Source: Alphaproteobacteria bacterium | GTDB lineage: Bacteria; Pseudomonadota; Alphaproteobacteria; TMED109 | DNA: 61,882 nucleotides | Direction of reading: 5' to 3' | Assembly: GCA_029247025.1 (NCBI GenBank) | Contig: JAQWLZ010000001.1 | Coordinates: 1-61,882, forward strand | Shown here: positions 30,501-40,270 of the stretch, piece after piece | How positions within the stretch are numbered: the first letter of the stretch is position 1 | How the letters are laid out: every line of letters starts with the position of its first letter | The notes under the pieces: model-generated | Seen by the model: only the letters and a program-made list of their open reading frames with translations | Databases searched by the model: none | Told to the model about the DNA's origin: nothing | Made by a program: the position numbers and the translations under genes

Positions 30501-30699
30501 AAGTGTTTTTGGCATGATACCTCTTGTAGTTTTTCCCGGGGCAGGGTCTGAGCTGTATAGAGGTTTAGGATCAGTAGTAATAGGTGGTTTATGCCTATCA
30601 GCTATTTTAACTTTAGCTATAGTTCCTCCAATGCTAAGAATTTTTATTAGAGAAAATATAGTTAAATCACAAAGAATAAACCATGCTATTGCAGAATAA
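27535..30699 (+). CDS. RND efflux pump inner-membrane subunit (AcrB family)
   Basis: A 1054-residue proton-driven multidrug-type exporter with twelve expected helices and two large periplasmic loops. The first helix is at about 10-30. The second half starts near 520. The proton-relay helix reads AVGMVVDAAIVVLENIYRH near 405-420, with a single Asp where AcrB has two. The second half has GFVILIGIVVNNAILLVHQ. The early segment DRIPIQLAPDVNKPVI and SLAGIAFAVGM are family-typical. The specificity cannot be read. It is co-transcribed with the adaptor and probably apbE, behind TetR-type operators. Confidence 0.93.
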   Translation: MDIIKASIERPTAVVAAIFMTIVLGFIALDRIPIQLAPDVNKPVITVSTNWYGASPYEIEREIVNRQEEVLKGIEGSKRLSAKAQEGRSEVTIEFDTNINMDRALLLVSNRLNQIEGYPDDAGEPSLDTAGLDDNAIAWFILTKTEGNETDIAAYGDIVENVIQDKIERVPGVARTTVYGGSETELRVTIDPEKMANYGLTVAQVALALQRANASISAGDVEEGKRRYIVRAEGEFQTPDQVKAVVLISDKNENGRLGRVTINDIAEVEFTHKEPTSNIRFLGDSSLAINAVRQSGANVIEIMVGVRNAVKELNEDSLPNLGLKLEQVYDETIYIDSAIELVRQNIWIGGTLAILILILFLRSWRATVIIGLSIPISVVAAFVAMAALGRSINVISLAGIAFAVGMVVDAAIVVLENIYRHRENGKEANEAAYFGAKQVWSAVMVSALTTVLVFVPILIMQLEAGQLFRDIAVAISVAVTMSLLVSVTVLPALAKWLLTGVKATKKNIFIIDNIARGFVNFTIGYVKLITKSRMASLLVAATVALGALSISYSMLPKLEYLPEGNRNLIFGIMLPPPGYNLETLTEIAERVEIRVKNLWASETGPEAEEGQPPKIRNYFFVAGAGGRTLFGASAIQDTRVRELIPVLTRSLFGEPGTFGFFTQPSLFQRGFGGGRSIDLDITGPDLEKVVIVAQQAAGLVGKSFPRNEGNQMRPIPGLVLGAPEIQVKPNRVKLADNNITAQSLALSVDAFNSGLRIAEITVDSKRMDLTLRGKENAIKETQGIENIPVVTPSGKILPISSIADVVMTSGPTEIRHIERDRTITLQIKPIDKIPLEAAIDTIKEKVILPLEQQGLPTGINLNLSGTADELTSTWNAMVMNLIVAICMVYLLMAILFESFIYPLVIMLSVPPAAAGGVMGLWVLNLNILQPLDMLTMLGFVILIGIVVNNAILLVHQTLQHMKEENLNASEAILEATRNRIRPIFMSTLTSVFGMIPLVVFPGAGSELYRGLGSVVIGGLCLSAILTLAIVPPMLRIFIRENIVKSQRINHAIAE

Positions 30700-30749
30700 A
30701 AATTTGATTAAATTTGAATTAATACTATTATTTATTTAAGGAGTTTATT

Positions 30750-31754
30750 ATGTCTGCATTAAATAATAATAAAACTAGAAGAAGATTTCTTAAAATCGTT
30801 GGAATAGCTTCCATTGGAGTAATATCTGGGACTGCACTTGTTAAACTAACCAAAGAAGACACCCTAAAAAGGGTAACATGGAATGGAATAGCTCTTGGTT
30901 CCCCTGCGGAAATTACTATTTACCATCCTAACCAGAAAGAAGCTGAAAATATTTTAAGTAATAGTTATAAAAAATTAGTTCAACTAGAAAGCCTTTTTTC
31001 TCTGTATAAAGATAATTCACAATTATCAATGTTAAATAAAAATGGATATTTAAAAAACCCTGATCCAGATATGATAGCATTATTAAATTTATCGAAAAAG
31101 TATGCAGAAATAACTAATGGTGCTTTTGATGTAACAGTTCAACCACTATGGAATCTCTATAATGAGGCATTTACAAAAACAAATAAACCTCCTTCAGAAT
31201 CTGAAATAGAAAAAACTTTAAGTCTAATAGATTGGAAATCCATCTCTATTAATAAAAATTTAATTAATTATGAAATAAATGGGATGTCATCAACTTTAAA
31301 TGGAATTGCTCAAGGTTACATCACTGACAAAATTTCTGAAAATTTAATTAATTCTGGAATAAATAATACATTAGTTCAACTTGGTGAATACAGAGGTATT
31401 GGCGATCACCCAGATGGAAGACCTTGGCGTTTACTATTATCAAACCCAGAACATACAGATAGTATTGGAGAAATAGAATTTACAAATGCTGCTGTAGCAA
31501 CTTCTGCAGGATTAGGAACCCCTTTTGATTTGTCTGGAAAATACCATCATATTTTTGATCCTAAAAATGGGTATAATGCAAACAAACTCTTACAAGTTAG
31601 CGTTCTAGCTAAAACTGCAGCTGAAGCAGATGCTTTAGCCACTGCTTTTTTAGTTTTGGACCAAAAGGCTGCTAAAAAAATTGCTAAAAAACTAAATGTT
31701 GGTTTTGAAATTCTTGATAACAGCAGAAATAGAAAAATTATTACTTCTATCTAA
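30750..31754 (+). CDS. apbE: FAD:protein FMN transferase (ApbE family), Tat-exported
   Basis: Covalently attaches FMN from FAD to a Thr/Ser of target proteins in the periplasm. At 334 residues the N-terminus has a twin-arginine signal (TRRRFLKIVG then a hydrophobic stretch to about 32). The ApbE domain shows QLESLFSLYKDNSQLSMLN, NGAFDVTVQPLWNLY, a degenerate metal/FAD region, and the C-terminal VLAKTAAEADALATAFLVL. It starts 50 bases after the RND pump on the same strand. Usual partners (Rnf, NqrC, NosR) are not in the window, so the target of flavinylation is unknown. Confidence 0.92.
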   Translation: MSALNNNKTRRRFLKIVGIASIGVISGTALVKLTKEDTLKRVTWNGIALGSPAEITIYHPNQKEAENILSNSYKKLVQLESLFSLYKDNSQLSMLNKNGYLKNPDPDMIALLNLSKKYAEITNGAFDVTVQPLWNLYNEAFTKTNKPPSESEIEKTLSLIDWKSISINKNLINYEINGMSSTLNGIAQGYITDKISENLINSGINNTLVQLGEYRGIGDHPDGRPWRLLLSNPEHTDSIGEIEFTNAAVATSAGLGTPFDLSGKYHHIFDPKNGYNANKLLQVSVLAKTAAEADALATAFLVLDQKAAKKIAKKLNVGFEILDNSRNRKIITSI

Positions 31755-32074
31755 TCAATTTTTGGAATTTTCGCAAAAGGTGCAGGAATTAATATTTGAG
31801 TTTTCTGAGCCATTATAAACTTTCTTAGTTCAGGTAACATTTTTTGCCACCTTTCATCTTGCATTAACTTAGCTCTTCTTTCTACTCGGCTATTTAAACT
31901 ATCGTAAGCCCACATATGAACTACTTGATTTAATTCTCCTATCTCTGTCGCATAATAACCAACCATATGTCCCAATATTTCCTTTTGAGCTTCCATTCCC
32001 ATAGTTTCATAAACCTTAAAATACTCAGGTGTAGATCCTGGTTGAATAGTGTAAGTTCTCATTTCTACAATCAT
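31751..32074 (-). CDS. NIPSNAP-family protein
   Basis: A 107-residue protein of the NIPSNAP (dimeric alpha/beta barrel) family. It begins MIVEMRTYTIQPGSTPEYFK and ends with the typical ILIPAPFAKI; HMWAYDSLNSRVERRAKL is also conserved. The biochemical role in bacteria is not established; such proteins often sit with catabolic genes. It follows the amidase by 29 bases on the same strand and overlaps the apbE stop by 4 bases from the other side. Confidence 0.88.
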   Translation of the reverse strand: MIVEMRTYTIQPGSTPEYFKVYETMGMEAQKEILGHMVGYYATEIGELNQVVHMWAYDSLNSRVERRAKLMQDERWQKMLPELRKFIMAQKTQILIPAPFAKIPKID

Positions 32075-32103
32075 AAATTTTCTCCTTAAATTATGTAATT
32101 TAT

Positions 32104-33519
32104 TTAAATATCAGGCCAATTATCTTTTAAAGATAGAGCCTCCTCTAATGCTGCTGCACAAACAAATGTATCAACATCATAATCTTTTTTTGCAATTATT
32201 TGAAAACCAATTGGTAGTCCATCAGAAAAACCACAATTTATAGTAGCGGCTGGATGACAAGTCATATTAAAAGGATAAGTAAATGGAGTATAGTCAAACT
32301 CGTCTTGATCCCAACCATCTGGTACTATATTTTCAGCCTTAAATGCTACTGTTGGCATTGTTGGACCAACAATTAGGTCAAAGTTTTGGAAAATTTCATT
32401 AATTACTGCAGCATTTTCGCCTCTAGAATTTTCAGCAGCTATGCGCGTAAATAAAGGATGCTCTTTCCCTATATCACAAAACTTTTTAAAAACTGGGTCT
32501 AAAAGATTATTTTCTTCTTCAGTAAAGTCTTTTGATAGAAATGCGGCACCTGAAGTCCATAAAATATTAAAAGCTTCTTTTGGATTGCTTGCCCAGTTTA
32601 TATCTATTTCTTCAACATAAGCACCTAAATCTTCTAGAAGCTTTACAGTATTTCCTACATTTAGGATCACATCTTTATCCATAAGTTCAATATTCCAAAA
32701 AGGACTCATCCCAAAATCTTTACTGTAGGCTATTTTTTTTCCTTTAATACCCTCGCTCAACCTATTTATAAAATTACTACTCATAGAAGAGTCTGCATGC
32801 CAATCTCTCCAATCCGGTTGACTTATTTGTGCATACAGCATAGCGCCATCTCTAACGGTTCTCGTCATAGGGCCAACATTAGCTATAGTTCCAAATGGAG
32901 ACAGAGGCCAAGCTGGAATTTTTCCAAAAGTTGGTTTTATTCCAAATAAACCTGTATATGCACATGGTATTCTTACACTTCCTCCTCCATCTGTTCCTAT
33001 GGCCAAAGGACCCATTCCTGAAGCTACAGAGGAAGAAGAACCTCCAGACGACCCACCAGAAGTTTTTTCTAAATTCCATGGGTTTCTCGTAATGCCAGTC
33101 AAAGGACTTTGAGTAGTGCCTCTATGTCCAAATTCAGGCGTTGTTGTTTTACCTATTAAAATACTACCAGCTTCTTTTAATCTTGCAGTAACTGGAGCAT
33201 CATCATTCCATTCTTTATTAGAGTTTATTGTTTTAGAACCTCTAAGTGTGGGCCATCCCTTTGTATATAGTAAATCTTTAATAGCTGTAGGCACACCATC
33301 AATAGGGCTTTTTTGAGAGCCATTTTTCCATCTTGACTCGGAATCTTTAGCCTGTTTCATAGCACTTTCCTCATCTATAAAAACATATGCATTTATTTTA
33401 TCATCAACATCTTTAATTCTGTCTATAATAGAATTAGTAACTTCTACAGGAGATAAAACTTTATTTTCATATGCTTTAGATAACTCTGAGGCAGATAATT
33501 TATAAATTTCTGTTTTCAT
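32104..33519 (-). CDS. Amidase (amidase-signature family)
   Basis: A 471-residue hydrolase that would cleave an amide or related C-N bond. The Ser-cisSer-Lys triad is visible: Lys81 in PTAIKDLLYTKG, the cis-Ser in TSGGSSGGSSSSVASG near 157, and the nucleophile Ser181 in GTDGGGSVRIP. The length fits stand-alone amidases rather than GatA, and no gatB or gatC is adjacent. Substrate unknown. It forms a two-gene unit with the NIPSNAP protein and is divergent from the hydroxyacid dehydrogenase. Confidence 0.92.
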   Translation of the reverse strand: MKTEIYKLSASELSKAYENKVLSPVEVTNSIIDRIKDVDDKINAYVFIDEESAMKQAKDSESRWKNGSQKSPIDGVPTAIKDLLYTKGWPTLRGSKTINSNKEWNDDAPVTARLKEAGSILIGKTTTPEFGHRGTTQSPLTGITRNPWNLEKTSGGSSGGSSSSVASGMGPLAIGTDGGGSVRIPCAYTGLFGIKPTFGKIPAWPLSPFGTIANVGPMTRTVRDGAMLYAQISQPDWRDWHADSSMSSNFINRLSEGIKGKKIAYSKDFGMSPFWNIELMDKDVILNVGNTVKLLEDLGAYVEEIDINWASNPKEAFNILWTSGAAFLSKDFTEEENNLLDPVFKKFCDIGKEHPLFTRIAAENSRGENAAVINEIFQNFDLIVGPTMPTVAFKAENIVPDGWDQDEFDYTPFTYPFNMTCHPAATINCGFSDGLPIGFQIIAKKDYDVDTFVCAAALEEALSLKDNWPDI

Positions 33520-33631
33520 ATTTTATTTTCCTTATGCTATAATTAAAAGCTATTAAGGATAAATAATACTTAAAAAGTTTCTTTGAGGAAAGTATTATAC
33601 CTATTTAAATTAAATTAAAGGAAAATTTACT

Positions 33632-34642
33632 ATGTATTCTGTTTTATATCCTGACTATTTAGCCAAGGATGATTTTAAATATGAGAAACCCATCGCAGAT
33701 GGAATATGTAATTTAATTAAGTATGATGCTAAAAAAGCGAATGAAATTCCAGATGAAATATGGAATAAAGCTGACGGATTAGTTACAGGTTTATATATGA
33801 AAATAGATGAATCATTAATTCCTAAATTAAAGTCTTGCAAAATAATTACCAGAATGGGTGTAGGATATGACTTAATAGATGAAATTAAATGTGGAAAAGC
33901 AGGTATTATAGTATGTAATGTTCCAGACTATGGAACATACGAAGTAGCAGATCACGCTATTACTTTAATAATGAATTTTGCTAGAGGAATTTCGGAATAC
34001 AATAGATTATTAAAGAAAAATATAAATGATAATTGGCATCATTCTGCTGTATCAACAATTGATAGAGTAGTTGATAAAAAAGTTGGCATAATCGGTTTAG
34101 GAAGAATTGGAACAGCGTTTGCACTTCGGGCTAAAGCCTTTGGGTTTGATGTTAGTTTTTATGACCCTTACGTACCTGACGGTCAAGAAAAAGCTATTAA
34201 TGTACATAGACATAACAAATTAGAAGATTTAATGTCAGATTCTGATTACATTTCTATTCACTGTCTTGCTAATAAAGAGACTACAAACTTAATTGATGAT
34301 GCTATGTTTAAAGTTTGCAAGCCTAACTTAGTAATTGTTAATACTGCAAGAGGGGCGATCATTGACCTAAATGCTGCCTATATTGCATTAAAATCCGGAA
34401 AGATAAGTGCTATAGGTTTAGATGTTCTTCCTAACGAGCCCGCTGATAATAACCATCCTTTAGTTAAAGCGTGGCTAAATGAAGAATGGGCAGATGGTAA
34501 AATTATATTAACTCCTCATTCTGCATTTTACAGTCCCACCGGACTAATATTTCTTAGAGAAAAAGCTTTAAAAACTTGTATAGATCATTTACAAGGAGTT
34601 AAAACTTCAAACTGTGTAAATAAAGAATATTTAAATTACTAA
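33632..34642 (+). CDS. D-2-hydroxyacid dehydrogenase
   Basis: A 336-residue NAD(P)-dependent dehydrogenase of the PGDH/CtBP-like family, interconverting a 2-hydroxy acid and a 2-oxo acid. The nucleotide-binding motif is KVGIIGLGRIGTAFA near 150-165. The catalytic Arg, Glu and His lie in NTARGAIIDL, GLDVLPNEPAD and ILTPHSAFYS. No ACT or regulatory domain is present, so it is not a typical SerA. The substrate is unknown. It is followed 22 bases later by the HCCA-isomerase-like gene, suggesting a small catabolic unit. Confidence 0.92.
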   Translation: MYSVLYPDYLAKDDFKYEKPIADGICNLIKYDAKKANEIPDEIWNKADGLVTGLYMKIDESLIPKLKSCKIITRMGVGYDLIDEIKCGKAGIIVCNVPDYGTYEVADHAITLIMNFARGISEYNRLLKKNINDNWHHSAVSTIDRVVDKKVGIIGLGRIGTAFALRAKAFGFDVSFYDPYVPDGQEKAINVHRHNKLEDLMSDSDYISIHCLANKETTNLIDDAMFKVCKPNLVIVNTARGAIIDLNAAYIALKSGKISAIGLDVLPNEPADNNHPLVKAWLNEEWADGKIILTPHSAFYSPTGLIFLREKALKTCIDHLQGVKTSNCVNKEYLNY

Positions 34643-34664
34643 AAGTAAGTATAAGGATAGAATT

Positions 34665-35264
34665 ATGACTAATACACTTGATTATTATTTTGCCACTCCT
34701 TCACCTTGGGCATATTTGGCTACACCAAGAATAATAGAATTCCAAAAGAAATATGATTTAAAAATAAATTGGAAGCCTTCTGATCTAATGGAAATTTTTG
34801 CTATTCATGGCGTAGCTAACGTAAAAGATCGCCCTAAACCAGTTCAATTGAATAGACTAACTGAATTAAAAAGATGGAGTAAATTCTTAGGTATACCTCT
34901 AACAATTCAACCAAAGTTTTTTCCTGTTGATCCAACGTTATCTCATAGAACTATAATTTTAGCTCAAAAAAATAATATAAATGTTAAAAATTTAATTTTT
35001 TCATTTCAAAAAGCTGTATGGGCAGATGAAAAAAATATTTCAGATGAAAATATTATTATAGAAATTTGTAAAGCAAATAATTTTAACTCTAATTCTATTA
35101 TAGAAGATGCTAATTCAGAAGAAATAATTAATGAATATAAGAATAATACTGAAGAAGCTCTCAGTAAAAATGTATGGGGAAGCCCCACGTTTATATATAA
35201 TAATGAACTTTTTTGGGGACAAGACCGTATAGATTTTCTAGAAAGAGCAATTCAAAATAATTAA
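34665..35264 (+). CDS. 2-hydroxychromene-2-carboxylate isomerase-like protein (DsbA family)
   Basis: A 199-residue kappa-class GST/DsbA-fold protein. The N-terminal LDYYFATPSPWAYLATPRI holds the Ser used by HCCA isomerases in place of the DsbA CxxC. WKPSDLMEIFAIHGV, the Pro-rich hinge KFFPVDPTLSHR and the C-terminal NVWGSPTFIYNNELFWGQDRIDFLE are family-typical. HCCA isomerases act in naphthalene and related aromatic breakdown with glutathione, but many family members have unknown substrates. It is co-oriented with the hydroxyacid dehydrogenase 22 bases upstream. Confidence 0.9.
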   Translation: MTNTLDYYFATPSPWAYLATPRIIEFQKKYDLKINWKPSDLMEIFAIHGVANVKDRPKPVQLNRLTELKRWSKFLGIPLTIQPKFFPVDPTLSHRTIILAQKNNINVKNLIFSFQKAVWADEKNISDENIIIEICKANNFNSNSIIEDANSEEIINEYKNNTEEALSKNVWGSPTFIYNNELFWGQDRIDFLERAIQNN

Positions 35265-35334
35265 TATATTATTATTTAACATAATACCATTGCTTACTTA
35301 ATGTTTATTAATTTTTTTAATTTGGTTTAAAATC

Positions 35335-37227
35335 ATGGCAGAAAATATATCTGATAAATCCTTACTTGATAAAATAAATTCTACATCTGATATTCGTCAG
35401 CTTACTGAAAAAGATCTTGCTACTCTGTCTGATCAGGTTCGTCAGGAAATGATAGAATCAGTTTCGGAAACTGGTGGACATCTTGGAGCAGGCCTTGGAG
35501 TAGTAGAACTTACCGTGGCTTTACATTATGTTTTTAATACTCCATATGATCGTTTAGTTTTTGATGTTGGACATCAGAGCTACCCTCATAAAATATTGAC
35601 AGGTAGAAGAAACCAAATGAAAACTTTAAGGCAAGAAAGAGGTTTATCAGGTTTTACTAAAAGAGCTGAAAGTGAATATGACCCTTTTGGAGCTGCACAT
35701 GCTTCAACCTCTATATCTGCTGCATTAGGAATGGCAGTTTCTGCAGATTTAAATAATCAAGATAGAAGAGCAATTGCTGTTATTGGTGATGGAGCCATGA
35801 CGGCTGGAATGGCTTATGAGGCTATGAATAATGCAGGTTCCATGAAACTACCTTTAATTGTTATTTTAAATGATAATGATATGTCAATTGCACCTCCAGT
35901 AGGAGCAATGAGTGCATATTTATCAAAATTAATTTCATCTTCTTCGTATAGAAGTTTAAGAGAAGTTGCTAGCCAAGTAGCAAAAAGACTTCCAAGACCA
36001 ATAGCAAACACTGCTAAAAAAGCAGAAGAATACGCAAGAGGTATAGTAACAGGTGGTACTTTATTTGAAGAATTAGGTTTTTATTATATTGGCCCTATCG
36101 ATGGGCATAATATTCAACATTTAATTCCTGTACTCAAAAATATTAGAGATAAAAGAGAACAAGGGCCTATTCTAGTTCATGTAGTCACTCAAAAAGGATA
36201 TGGCTACACTCCTGCAGAACAAAGTTCTGATAAATTTCACGGTGTGTCTAAATTTAATATTAAAACAGGAACTCAAAATAAATCAAATAATGGACCTCCC
36301 AATTATACATCAGTTTTTTCTAAAGAACTTATAAAGATAGCAAAAAAAGATAAAAAAATTGTTGCTATTACAGCCGCAATGCCATCTGGAACAGGATTAG
36401 ATAAATTTGCAGAAAAATTTCCTGAAAGATTTTTTGACGTGGGTATAGCTGAGCAACATGCTGTAACATTTGCTGCAGGTTTAGCAGCAGAGGGTATGAA
36501 ACCATTTGCTACTATATACTCTACTTTTTTACAAAGAGCATATGATCAAATAATTCATGATGTAGCTATTCAAGAATTGCCAGTAAGGTTTGCAATAGAT
36601 AGAGCAGGATTAGTAGGAGCAGATGGGCCTACTCATGCTGGATCATTTGATATAGCTTATTTAGCTAATATCCCTAAAATGGTATTAATGGCTGCTGCCG
36701 ATGAGAACGAATTAAAAAGAATGGTTCTAACGGCAGCTAATATTAATGATAGACCTTCTGCTTTTAGATACCCCAGAGGAGAAAGTATTGGGATAGCATC
36801 AACCAATAAAACTGAGCCACTAACTATTGGAAAAGGACGTATAATAAAAAAAGGTAACAAAGTAGCTATTTTATCTTTTGGTGCTAGATTATATGAATCT
36901 TTAAAAGCAGCTGAAATTCTTGATAATAAAGGTTATAGCACCTCAGTAGCTGATGCAAGATTCTGCAAACCACTTGATACAAAATTATTAAAAAATTTAA
37001 TATCGAATCATGATATATTAATTACTATTGAAGAAGGAGTTGTAGGAGGTTTCGGATCTCATGTTATGCAATATTTAACAGATAACGACCTTCTTAAGAT
37101 TAATTCCAATATCCAAACAATAGTTTTTCCTGATAAGTTCATAGACCATGCAAAACCAGATGAAATGTATAAAAGTGCTAAAATGGATGCTTTATCTATA
37201 GTTAAACGTATAGTCAAATTTATCTAA
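35335..37227 (+). CDS. dxs: 1-deoxy-D-xylulose-5-phosphate synthase
   Basis: First enzyme of the MEP isoprenoid pathway: condenses pyruvate and glyceraldehyde-3-phosphate using thiamine diphosphate. At 630 residues it is full length. The ThDP motif is [19 protein letters not shown] near 150. [14 protein letters not shown] and the catalytic [15 protein letters not shown] and [15 protein letters not shown] stretches are intact. Its stop overlaps the convergent ispH by 8 bases, so first and last enzymes of the pathway are tail to tail. The product feeds isoprenoids such as the ubiquinone side chain used by the UbiA encoded downstream. Confidence 0.97.
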   Translation: MAENISDKSLLDKINSTSDIRQLTEKDLATLSDQVRQEMIESVSETGGHLGAGLGVVELTVALHYVFNTPYDRLVFDVGHQSYPHKILTGRRNQMKTLRQERGLSGFTKRAESEYDPFGAAHASTSISAALGMAVSADLNNQDRRAIAVIGDGAMTAGMAYEAMNNAGSMKLPLIVILNDNDMSIAPPVGAMSAYLSKLISSSSYRSLREVASQVAKRLPRPIANTAKKAEEYARGIVTGGTLFEELGFYYIGPIDGHNIQHLIPVLKNIRDKREQGPILVHVVTQKGYGYTPAEQSSDKFHGVSKFNIKTGTQNKSNNGPPNYTSVFSKELIKIAKKDKKIVAITAAMPSGTGLDKFAEKFPERFFDVGIAEQHAVTFAAGLAAEGMKPFATIYSTFLQRAYDQIIHDVAIQELPVRFAIDRAGLVGADGPTHAGSFDIAYLANIPKMVLMAAADENELKRMVLTAANINDRPSAFRYPRGESIGIASTNKTEPLTIGKGRIIKKGNKVAILSFGARLYESLKAAEILDNKGYSTSVADARFCKPLDTKLLKNLISNHDILITIEEGVVGGFGSHVMQYLTDNDLLKINSNIQTIVFPDKFIDHAKPDEMYKSAKMDALSIVKRIVKFI

Positions 37228-38149
37228 CTATTTCTGGTAATTTAAAACTTACCTTTTCTTCTTCTCCATCGAGAATTTCAACATCTATATTATTTCCAAA
37301 GCCTCCTTTTAAATACTTTATAAGGTCTGTTACTAAAATCTCAGGAGTTGATGCACCAGCAGTTATTCCAATTATATTATAATTTTTAATTGATTCTATA
37401 TTAAGTTCATTATGATCTGATATTCTGTAAGTTGGAATTCCAGTTAAACTTGAAATTTCTGCTAACCTAACGCTATTTGAGCTATTTTTATTACCTAAAA
37501 CTAAAACAACATCACAAAATTTAGCTAAGTCTCTAACTGCCTTCTGTCTATTTTGAGTGGCATAGCATATATTTCTAGTATCTGGACCCTTGATTGAAGG
37601 GTATTTCTCTTTCAAAGCATTAATTATTTGTTTTGTATCATCTACAGATAATGTAGTTTGTGTAACATAAGCTAAACGATCCTTATTTGAAAATTTTAAC
37701 TTGCTTACATGATCGACAGTCTCAATAACTTTTACTCCACCGGGAACTCTGCCTGCTGTGCCTTCTACTTCTGGATGGCCTTTGTGTCCAACCAATATTA
37801 CTTTATACCCTTTTTCATAATATCTTAATGCCTCTATATGTACCTTCTTAACTAATGGACAGGTAGCATCAACAATAGATAATGATTTAATTTTGGCATC
37901 ATTTTCTACTTTATCAGAGACTCCATGAGCACTAAAGATAGTATTTGAATTCTCTGGAATATCTGATATTTCATCCACAAAAATAGCACCCTTTTTTGTT
38001 AAACTATCAACTACATGTTTATTATGAACTATCTCATGTCTAACAAATACAGGAGATCCAAATTTATCAATAGATTTTTCAACAATATCTACTGCTCGTT
38101 GAACGCCGGCGCAGAAACCTCTAGGTTGAGCTAAAATTATACGCTTCAT
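37220..38149 (-). CDS. ispH: 4-hydroxy-3-methylbut-2-enyl diphosphate reductase
   Basis: Last step of the MEP pathway, giving IPP and DMAPP using a 4Fe-4S cluster. At 309 residues the three cluster cysteines are in [12 protein letters not shown] (Cys13), [12 protein letters not shown] and [11 protein letters not shown]. Substrate-binding [21 protein letters not shown] and ITAGASTPE are present. It lies 5 bases after the acyl-CoA synthetase gene and converges on dxs with an 8-base overlap. Confidence 0.97.
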   Translation of the reverse strand: MKRIILAQPRGFCAGVQRAVDIVEKSIDKFGSPVFVRHEIVHNKHVVDSLTKKGAIFVDEISDIPENSNTIFSAHGVSDKVENDAKIKSLSIVDATCPLVKKVHIEALRYYEKGYKVILVGHKGHPEVEGTAGRVPGGVKVIETVDHVSKLKFSNKDRLAYVTQTTLSVDDTKQIINALKEKYPSIKGPDTRNICYATQNRQKAVRDLAKFCDVVLVLGNKNSSNSVRLAEISSLTGIPTYRISDHNELNIESIKNYNIIGITAGASTPEILVTDLIKYLKGGFGNNIDVEILDGEEEKVSFKLPEIVR

Positions 38150-38154
38150 TATTT

Positions 38155-39708
38155 TTACTTTAAATTTCTCAATTCTGTTTTTAAAATTTTTCCCGTAGCA
38201 TTTAAAGGAAGAGAATCATAGAACTCTATTATTCTCGGATATTTATAAGCGGCAATATTAGATTTTGCAAAATTTATAATATCTTCCTTGGAACAATTTG
38301 CGTTCTCTTTTAAAACTATACATGCCTTTATTTCTTCCCCCCATTCATCGTGAGGAACACCAATTACCGCTACTAAAGATATATCCGTATGTCTCATAAG
38401 AACTTCTTCTAATTCTCTTGGATACACATTGTATCCTCCTCTTATAATCATATCTTTTACCCTATCAACAATATAAAGATAACCGTCTTCATCATAATAT
38501 CCAATATCTCCTGTATGAAACCAACCACCTCTTAAAGCATTTTTAGTACCTTCTACATTGTTATAATAACCTTTCATAACTGCATGCCCTCTTACCACTA
38601 TTTCACCTGTATCTTTAGTCTTTACCTCTTTATCATTTTCATCAAATATTTTTATTTCTATACCCCATACAGGTTGTCCTACAGAACCAGGTTTTCTCTC
38701 TCTACCTAAATGATTAAAAGTTATACCGGGAGAAGTTTCGGACAGTCCATAACCTTCAAGAATTGGAACTTTAAATCTCTCTTCAAAATTTTTCAAAACT
38801 TCTAAAGGTAAAGAGGAACCACCTGCAGAGCAAACTCTTAAATTTTTAGAAATAATATTAATATCTACTTTTGATTCATCTAGACTGTTTAATAAGGCCC
38901 AATACATTGTAGGAACTCCTCCAAAAACAGTAGCTTTATATGACTCCATAGCTTTTAAAACCTCTACTGGGTCAAAACGAGGTAATACTATTAAACTTGC
39001 ACCACTTAAAATAGAACTTAACATCATAACGACTTGACCATAAACATGAAATAAAGGTAATGACATTATAACTTTATCAGACTTGATTAACTGAGCTAAG
39101 TCTTTACCAATAAAAGAATTTAATAAAACATTTGAGTGTGTCAGTTCAGCGCCTTTAGGTTTTCCTGTAGTTCCTGAAGTGTATAAAATAATAGCCGTCT
39201 CTTCTGAAGAACTCTGAACTGTATCAAAATCACCATTACTTTCTTCAACCAAAGAAGTAAAGTCAAAAATATTTTTATTATTAATATTAAAATTTTCTGA
39301 AGACTTTATAACCCACATTTTTTTACAAGAGATGGATTTTTCAACCGCTTGCATTACCTCTTCCGCAATAGCCAATTCAGAGGTTCCTTCAAAACAAATA
39401 ATCCCACTAGCTTCTGAATTATTTAAAATAAACTCAATTTCATTGTTTTTTAATAAAACATTAAAAGGTAAAACAACACATCCAGCTTTCAGAATTGCAA
39501 AATAAGAAAAAATAAATTGTGGAATATTTGGACAACATAGAGCAATCTTATCACCTTTTTTAATTCCTGATTTTATTAAACCATTTGCTATTTTATTGGA
39601 CATTATATTTACATCTTTATAAGTAAACATTTTATTAGAAAAATAAATTGCTGGATCATCAGGGTTAGTCTTGGCACTATATTCTAAAGTGGCTGACAGA
39701 TTTAACAT
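38155..39708 (-). CDS. Long-chain acyl-CoA synthetase-like protein
   Basis: A 517-residue ANL-family ligase, predicted to activate a fatty or related acid with ATP and CoA. Motifs in order: AIILYTSGTTGKPKGAELTH near 175, EGYGLSETSPGI near 320, GGWFHTGDIGYYDEDGYLYI near 395, DRVKDMIIRGGYNVYPRELE, and the C-terminal LNATGKILKTELR with the catalytic lysine. It is closer to classical FadD-type enzymes than the ligase at 6642-8204. It lies just upstream of ispH on the same strand. Confidence 0.92.
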   Translation of the reverse strand: MLNLSATLEYSAKTNPDDPAIYFSNKMFTYKDVNIMSNKIANGLIKSGIKKGDKIALCCPNIPQFIFSYFAILKAGCVVLPFNVLLKNNEIEFILNNSEASGIICFEGTSELAIAEEVMQAVEKSISCKKMWVIKSSENFNINNKNIFDFTSLVEESNGDFDTVQSSSEETAIILYTSGTTGKPKGAELTHSNVLLNSFIGKDLAQLIKSDKVIMSLPLFHVYGQVVMMLSSILSGASLIVLPRFDPVEVLKAMESYKATVFGGVPTMYWALLNSLDESKVDINIISKNLRVCSAGGSSLPLEVLKNFEERFKVPILEGYGLSETSPGITFNHLGRERKPGSVGQPVWGIEIKIFDENDKEVKTKDTGEIVVRGHAVMKGYYNNVEGTKNALRGGWFHTGDIGYYDEDGYLYIVDRVKDMIIRGGYNVYPRELEEVLMRHTDISLVAVIGVPHDEWGEEIKACIVLKENANCSKEDIINFAKSNIAAYKYPRIIEFYDSLPLNATGKILKTELRNLK

Positions 39709-39805
39709 TAATTACTCCAAAAACTGTACATAAAAATAGTTTAAATATAATATGATTATAAGATATTAAGTCTAGTAATAATATTCAATTTAGGAGGTAC
39801 ACAAA

Positions 39806-40270
39806 TTGATTAGAGTTATTTTTATTTTTACACTATTATTATCTTCTTTTTTTACGCAAATTAGTTATGCAGAAAACACAGAAGATATTATTAAATATCG
39901 CAAAAATATAATGAAAGCGATAGGAAATCATATATCAATTATTGCGGCAAATTTAAAAGGTAAAGTATCCATAAGTGAAGATATTCTTCCGCACTCTCAA
40001 TCAATTCTATTAACACTTTCCTCAATAAATATTACTAAAACTTTCCCGGAGAATTCGGGTCCAAATCATTCTTCCACAACCAAGTCTCTAGAAAACATAT
40101 GGTCAGAAAAAGATCTATTTAGTATTGCTATGAAAGAATCCGTTGAAAAAGCTAAAGATTTAGTTTTATCTGCTGAGTCAGATGACAAACAAAATATTGC
40201 TAAAAGTTTGGGTGCTTTAGGAAAAACATGTGGCTCCTGTCATAATAAATTTAGAAAAAAGAAAAATTAA
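39806..40270 (+). CDS. Class II cytochrome c (cytochrome c'/c-556-like)
   Basis: A 154-residue secreted four-helix-bundle cytochrome. It has a signal peptide (about 1-22, ending ISYA) and one C-terminal heme motif, CGSCHNKFRKKKN, as in cytochromes c' and c-556. The start is a TTG at 39806 with a strong AGGAGG ending eight bases upstream; no ATG is available near it. The heme binding is periplasmic and the role is electron transfer or gas binding. The next cytochrome gene begins inside its last codons, so both are co-translated. Confidence 0.88.
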   Translation: MIRVIFIFTLLLSSFFTQISYAENTEDIIKYRKNIMKAIGNHISIIAANLKGKVSISEDILPHSQSILLTLSSINITKTFPENSGPNHSSTTKSLENIWSEKDLFSIAMKESVEKAKDLVLSAESDDKQNIAKSLGALGKTCGSCHNKFRKKKN

